64,000 nucleotides of DNA, from NCBI RefSeq assembly GCF_900100395.1, contig NZ_FNFB01000001.1:62001-126000 (forward strand), in the 5' to 3' direction. Under the pieces are notes generated by a model, which had not been told where the DNA came from, did no database searches, and saw nothing but the letters and a program-made list of their open reading frames with translations. Positions 61,427 to 64,000 of the stretch are shown here, piece by piece (the first letter of the stretch is position 1; each line of letters begins with the position of its first letter). The stretch is from Nonomuraea maritima (GTDB lineage Bacteria > Actinomycetota > Actinomycetes > Streptosporangiales > Streptosporangiaceae). Made by a program: the position numbers and the translations under genes.

Positions 61427-61650
61427 GACCGCTGCCTCGCTCCCTCTCTCAGCCGGCCCGGATCCACCTCCCGATCCGGGTAGCGGCGCAGGTACTCGTT
61501 CTCCAGCTCTTTGGTCCGCGTCGTGTGCGTGGCCAGGGCGTCGTCCGAGCCGTGGAAGAAGGTGTCGCTCCGGGTGGCGTGAAGGTGCCGCAGCTCGCGG
61601 ATCATGTCCTCGTCACTGAGCTGGGCCGGATCGATTCCCATCGTCGTCAT
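61423..61650 (-). CDS. DUF6158-family protein
   Basis: 75 residues (72 from the second ATG). Family pattern IDPAQLSDEDMIRELRHLHA, TFFHGSDDALATHTTRTKE, LENEYLRRYPDREVDPGRLR. Common short actinobacterial protein of unknown role. First gene of the coupled pair with the winged-helix protein. Confidence 0.8.
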   Translation of the reverse strand: MTTMGIDPAQLSDEDMIRELRHLHATRSDTFFHGSDDALATHTTRTKELENEYLRRYPDREVDPGRLREGARQRS

Positions 61651-61969
61651 GGGCTTCCTCTACCCGACAGCCGTTGCCCATATCTGTCCAAAAATCACGA
61701 CATACACCTCATTGGCACCTTGCGCCCACTTACATCCCGTACATCCCACCGCAGCGGGACACGGCCGACCGCCCCTGACACCGAACCTCGACGAGAACCA
61801 CGAATGTGATCGACTCAGACTCCCCGCACGGCATCCGGCATGGAATGATGTCGGCGGAGACCTGTCTCCGTACGGCGGGCGCCACGACCGGATCCGATGC
61901 TCTAGCCTTGACATGCGCGGAGCTCGACACGGTCTTCAGGCACTCCACCGCGCACCACAACTTCATAAA

Positions 61970-62043
61970 GGGGCGGTAGCTCAGCCGGTCAGAGCATCGG
62001 ACTCATAATCCGTGGGTCGTGGGTTCAAGTCCCACCCGCCCTA
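61970..62043 (+). tRNA. tRNA with CAU anticodon (tRNA-Met, or tRNA-Ile2)
   Basis: Complete cloverleaf: acceptor GGGGCGG/CCGCCCT (one G-U pair), D-arm GCTC...GAGC, anticodon stem CGGA with loop CTCATAA, T-arm GTGGGTTCAAGTCCCAC. CCA is not encoded. CAU reads Met, or Ile AUA if lysidine-modified; the G1-U72 pair excludes the initiator type. A decayed integrase gene begins 200 bp downstream, pointing toward this gene, so its 3' end was probably an attachment site. Confidence 0.92.
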
Positions 62044-62200
62044 CTCATCCCGTCACCACATTTGTCGGCTGACCAGGGATTTCGCAGAGTCGGCGATCAC
62101 ACGGGCAGGCAGCGAGAAGCAGCCCTGAGCAGTCGTGTGCCATCGGTCGCGGAACATACGCGGAATAGATCTTGGGGCGTTTCCGCAGGCCAGACAGAAC

Positions 62201-62231
62201 AAAAGACCTCGGTAAAGGACCGGGGTCTTTT
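62201..62231. terminator. Rho-independent terminator, usable in both directions
   Basis: Thirteen-pair stem AAAAGACCTCGGT/ACCGGGGTCTTTT with a five-base loop and A/T ends on both sides, giving a U-run to either transcript. It lies between the tRNA and the 3' end of the integrase remnant. Confidence 0.85.
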
Positions 62232-62244
62232 GTATTCCGGGTGG

Positions 62245-62745
62245 TCACTCCGTCAGCGCTTCCGTGATCCGCTTGTTCGCAGCCTCGCGCTGTCCGTCGA
62301 TGCATTTGGCATACACCTTGAACAGCACATCCACTCCGTGACCCGCCCGCTCGGCTGCTTCCGGGGCATGGACGCCCGCGTTGAGCCAGAGAGACGGCCG
62401 CGTGCCGCAGGTCGTACGGCCGGGCAGCCAGCGGGGCCCGAGAGGACCGCGCCGGTCCTCGTACGCAACAGCCGGCCGTCTTGCGCCACGCCGTGCTGTG
62501 CGAGCGGGCTGAAGCACCGGGACGTGAAGACGACCCGCGTCGTGCCGATCCCACCCGAGTTGGTGGCCATCCTCCGTGAGCACAAGCGCCCGCAGCATGG
62601 CGCCACGGAATCGCCCGACGTACGTGACTGCCGTCAGCAGCTCCCTGGCCTGACTCGGGTTGACGACCGAGCGCCGATCGATCTCGCCGCTCACCTTGGC
62701 CTTACGAAACTTGACCTTGTGCAGCGGATTTGCCGAAAGCTCTTC
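62245..62745 (-). pseudogene. Tyrosine recombinase (integrative-element integrase), decayed and rearranged
   Basis: Pieces of one integrase in order on the minus strand: LSANPLHKVKF and NPSQARELLTAVTYVGRFRG (core start), then after an interruption AQDGRLLRTRTGAVL in a second frame, RPYDLRHAAVSL (the catalytic Arg-His segment) in a third, and LNAGVHAPEAAERAGHGVDV, LFKVYAKCIDGQREAANKRI at the end with the active-site Tyr in VYAKC. The interrupting stretch (~62490-62605) encodes GLKHRDVKTTRVVPIPPELV on the plus strand, the expected missing piece but inverted. Several frameshifts plus this inversion make it non-functional. Typical of AICE or prophage integrases beside tRNA genes. Confidence 0.8.
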
Positions 62746-63164
62746 CAGCTCCACAGCGTGTTCAAGGCGGCGGCGCGGCGCGCCGCCGCACCCCGGCCCT
62801 TCGCCCGCCCGCCGTCCGGGCGTGCGGCCTGGGGGCCGGTCCCGAACGGCGGCAGGACACCGGGCCGGGCACCGCACGCCAGCCCCGCCGTACCAACCGA
62901 ACGCCCCGGCCGGGGTTGCCGCGCCGCCACACAGATGCAGCCCTACGATCACCACTGCATGGCCGGTCGTCATACGTGGTCGGGGGCGATCGACGATCCA
63001 GGGTTCGTTCCTCACCCTGGCTCACCGAGCAACGTGGTTGATCTCTGATACCAAACTCCGCCGAAGCACCTCTGCGTGCCGCGCTCGCCGGGTTTACATC
63101 GGCGCCTGTGGAGAGGTGCAGCCGGGTGGAGATGAACGCCATCCTTCCCTGCCGCCGGAGGGCG
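62746..63164. other. Stretch without a recognisable gene
   Basis: About 420 bp, upstream of the integrase remnant. Frames are open on both strands by composition only (GGCGGCGCGGCGCGCCGCC type sequence), with no family signal or ribosome-binding site. It may hold the decayed N-terminal part of the integrase or element DNA. Confidence 0.5.
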
Positions 63165-63707
63165 TCAAGGGGTACAAATGTCTTTCATCAGGTCCCAGAA
63201 GGACCTGTGACGATTGGCGCCGGCCTTCCAGCCCGCGAGCAGCCACGCCTCCCACTCGCCATCAGAGGTCATAACGTGGGGGTTGAGGAGTAGGAGTCCG
63301 TCCCACAGCCCGACCAGAAGGGTGTCAGGCACATATTCGTTTCTGATGTTGTCGCTGCTCTGCTCCTTTCCGTAGACGAAGTAGAGGTCATCGGGCACGC
63401 TCGGGCGCTCTTCACCCATGGGCGAGGTCCAGGCTTCGACCGCTGAGGGCCAGACGTCACGGAGCCAGCCGACTTCCGCGACCGGTGCCACGGAGTACTC
63501 CTCGATGCCCCAGCCGTTGGAGAACAGGAGGAACTGCCGATAGCTCGGCGGCAGTCTCACACCCAACCGCTCTTCGAGTTGACTGACTTCAAATTCACTG
63601 GCCGGGGGGTGGAGACCGTGACCCGGCGGCAACGGCGGATGGTCAGGGCCTTCGGCCACCGGTTCATCCTCCGGCAAGAGATCAGACCATGTGTACGCGG
63701 CACTCAT
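63165..63707 (-). CDS. SMI1/KNR4 (SUKH) family protein, probable orphan immunity protein
   Basis: 180 residues from ATG 63707. SUKH fold: FEVSQLEERLGVRLPPSYRQ, FLLFSNGWGIEEYSVAPVAE, VGWLRDVWPSAVEAW, YFVYGKEQSSDNIRNEYVPD, LLVGLWDGLLLLNP, EWEAWLLAGWKAGANRHRSF. Bacterial SUKH proteins mostly neutralise nuclease toxins of polymorphic secretion systems. No toxin gene is next to it in the window, and it sits in the relic of an integrated element. Weak start region without a ribosome-binding site. Confidence 0.85.
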   Translation of the reverse strand: MSAAYTWSDLLPEDEPVAEGPDHPPLPPGHGLHPPASEFEVSQLEERLGVRLPPSYRQFLLFSNGWGIEEYSVAPVAEVGWLRDVWPSAVEAWTSPMGEERPSVPDDLYFVYGKEQSSDNIRNEYVPDTLLVGLWDGLLLLNPHVMTSDGEWEAWLLAGWKAGANRHRSFWDLMKDICTP

Positions 63708-63869
63708 GGAGGGCGACGGTATCGGCCACGACTGACTTTTGCGTGACGCTCCTGGGAGCCAAGCTGGGAGCCATCGGGCCGGACGACCTTGCACCGGGCC
63801 GGACTGATATGGACAGACGCCACGTGCGCGACCTGCGTGGCGAACGCGCCTGAACGCCCTCGCACATCG

Positions 63870-63920
63870 TTTGGGGACCTACGGAACAGAAGGTCAGAGG
63901 TTCGATTCCCCTCGTGAGCT
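63870..63920 (+). other. tRNA-like 3' fragment
   Basis: GGTCAGAGGTTCGATTCCCC, followed by TCGTGAGCTC, has the variable-loop/T-arm pattern of a tRNA (AGAGG-TTCGATT-CCCCT, one mismatch), but no matching 5' half precedes it. Read on the other strand it gives TRGIEPLTF, a string commonly seen in false translations of such tRNA ends. It may be an attachment-site remnant; it does not match the 3' end of the tRNA at 61970. Confidence 0.35.
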
Positions 63921-63925
63921 CTACG

Positions 63926-64000
63926 TCAGAGTGCGATGGGACGATAGGCCAGCGCCTGATCAACGACCTGTGCCGCTGTGAGCTCAGCTTCTTCGGGCCA
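63926..64000 (-). CDS. C-terminal end of an unidentified protein, cut by the window edge
   Basis: Twenty-four codons to the edge: WPEEAELTAAQVVDQALAYR then PIAL and a TGA stop. The helical, well-composed sequence suggests a true coding end, perhaps of a small antitoxin- or DUF433-like protein. Too little remains to name it. Confidence 0.35.
   Translation of the reverse strand, partial: WPEEAELTAAQVVDQALAYRPIAL

Noticed and set aside
61970..62043. Initiator tRNA-fMet
   Set aside because: The initiator has a C1-A72 mismatch and GGG/CCC anticodon stem; this one pairs G1-U72 with a CGGA stem.
62062..63048. Plus-strand frame of 328 codons over the integrase remnant
   Set aside because: Only ~25 codons match a protein (the inverted integrase piece); the rest is antisense of integrase fragments and low-complexity sequence.

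Overview
The window is high-GC DNA (third codon positions almost all G or C, many GTG starts) from a filamentous actinomycete, most likely of the Streptosporangiales (Nonomuraea-like). This rests on a whiJ/abaA-type trio (DUF5753 regulator, DUF397 protein, anti-sigma-like ATPase), an F420-dependent oxidoreductase, a mycothiol-type MDMPI domain, DUF6158 and DUF6421 families, a bacterial terpene synthase and a Ser/Thr kinase with an extracellular domain. The genus is inferred, not proven.

Layout. 0-7 kb: 3' end of a terpene synthase, an ArsR regulator divergent from an MFS exporter, glutamine-dependent NAD synthetase, and an MFS-TetR drug-export operon with palindromic operators. 7-10 kb: a roughly 1-kb repetitive non-coding stretch, a frameshifted DUF6518 membrane gene, and two small secreted Cys-rich proteins made by a tandem duplication of about 0.52-0.55 kb that also copied the end of the neighbouring MFS gene. 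11-20 kb: mostly housekeeping metabolism (panB, a PLP dehydratase, a trans-sulfuration enzyme with a divergent MocR regulator, F420 reductase, cyclase-family hydrolase, methionine aminopeptidase). 20-25 kb: orphan histidine-kinase ATPase, CopC and a CopD-CtaG fusion, then an XRE-TPR regulator divergent from a 45-codon secreted peptide gene. 25-31 kb: purine catabolism (PucR regulator, xanthine dehydrogenase molybdenum subunit, EF-hand protein, AzgA-like permease). 31-43 kb: a SecD-head/Excalibur protein with a hexapeptide repeat, alanine dehydrogenase, DUF3105 and DUF305 proteins, an FAD amine-oxidase-like enzyme, a translationally coupled DUF6421-SDR-aldolase operon, and a kinase coupled to a membrane pseudoprotease. 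43-47.5 kb: a cobalamin riboswitch controlling BtuF-BtuC-BtuD-CbiZ. 47-61.7 kb: oxidoreductase, phosphatase, a region-2-only sigma-like protein with a zinc-finger/MDMPI partner, the whiJ-like locus, a helicase-associated protein, an M20 peptidase and small conserved genes. 61.9-64 kb: tRNA(CAU) followed by a decayed tyrosine integrase with an inverted internal segment, a SUKH immunity-like protein and a tRNA-like fragment, which together look like the relic of an integrated element.

Working together. Several units are self-contained: cobinamide/cobalamin import and salvage under a riboswitch; purine uptake and oxidation next to PucR; two efflux pumps each beside its repressor. The most unusual unit is the XRE-TPR regulator (architecture of the RRNPP peptide receptors) with a divergent tiny secreted peptide ending in MYCC, a candidate peptide-signalling pair. 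Many genes lack a ribosome-binding site and have a -10 element about 7 nt before the start codon, implying frequent leaderless transcription.
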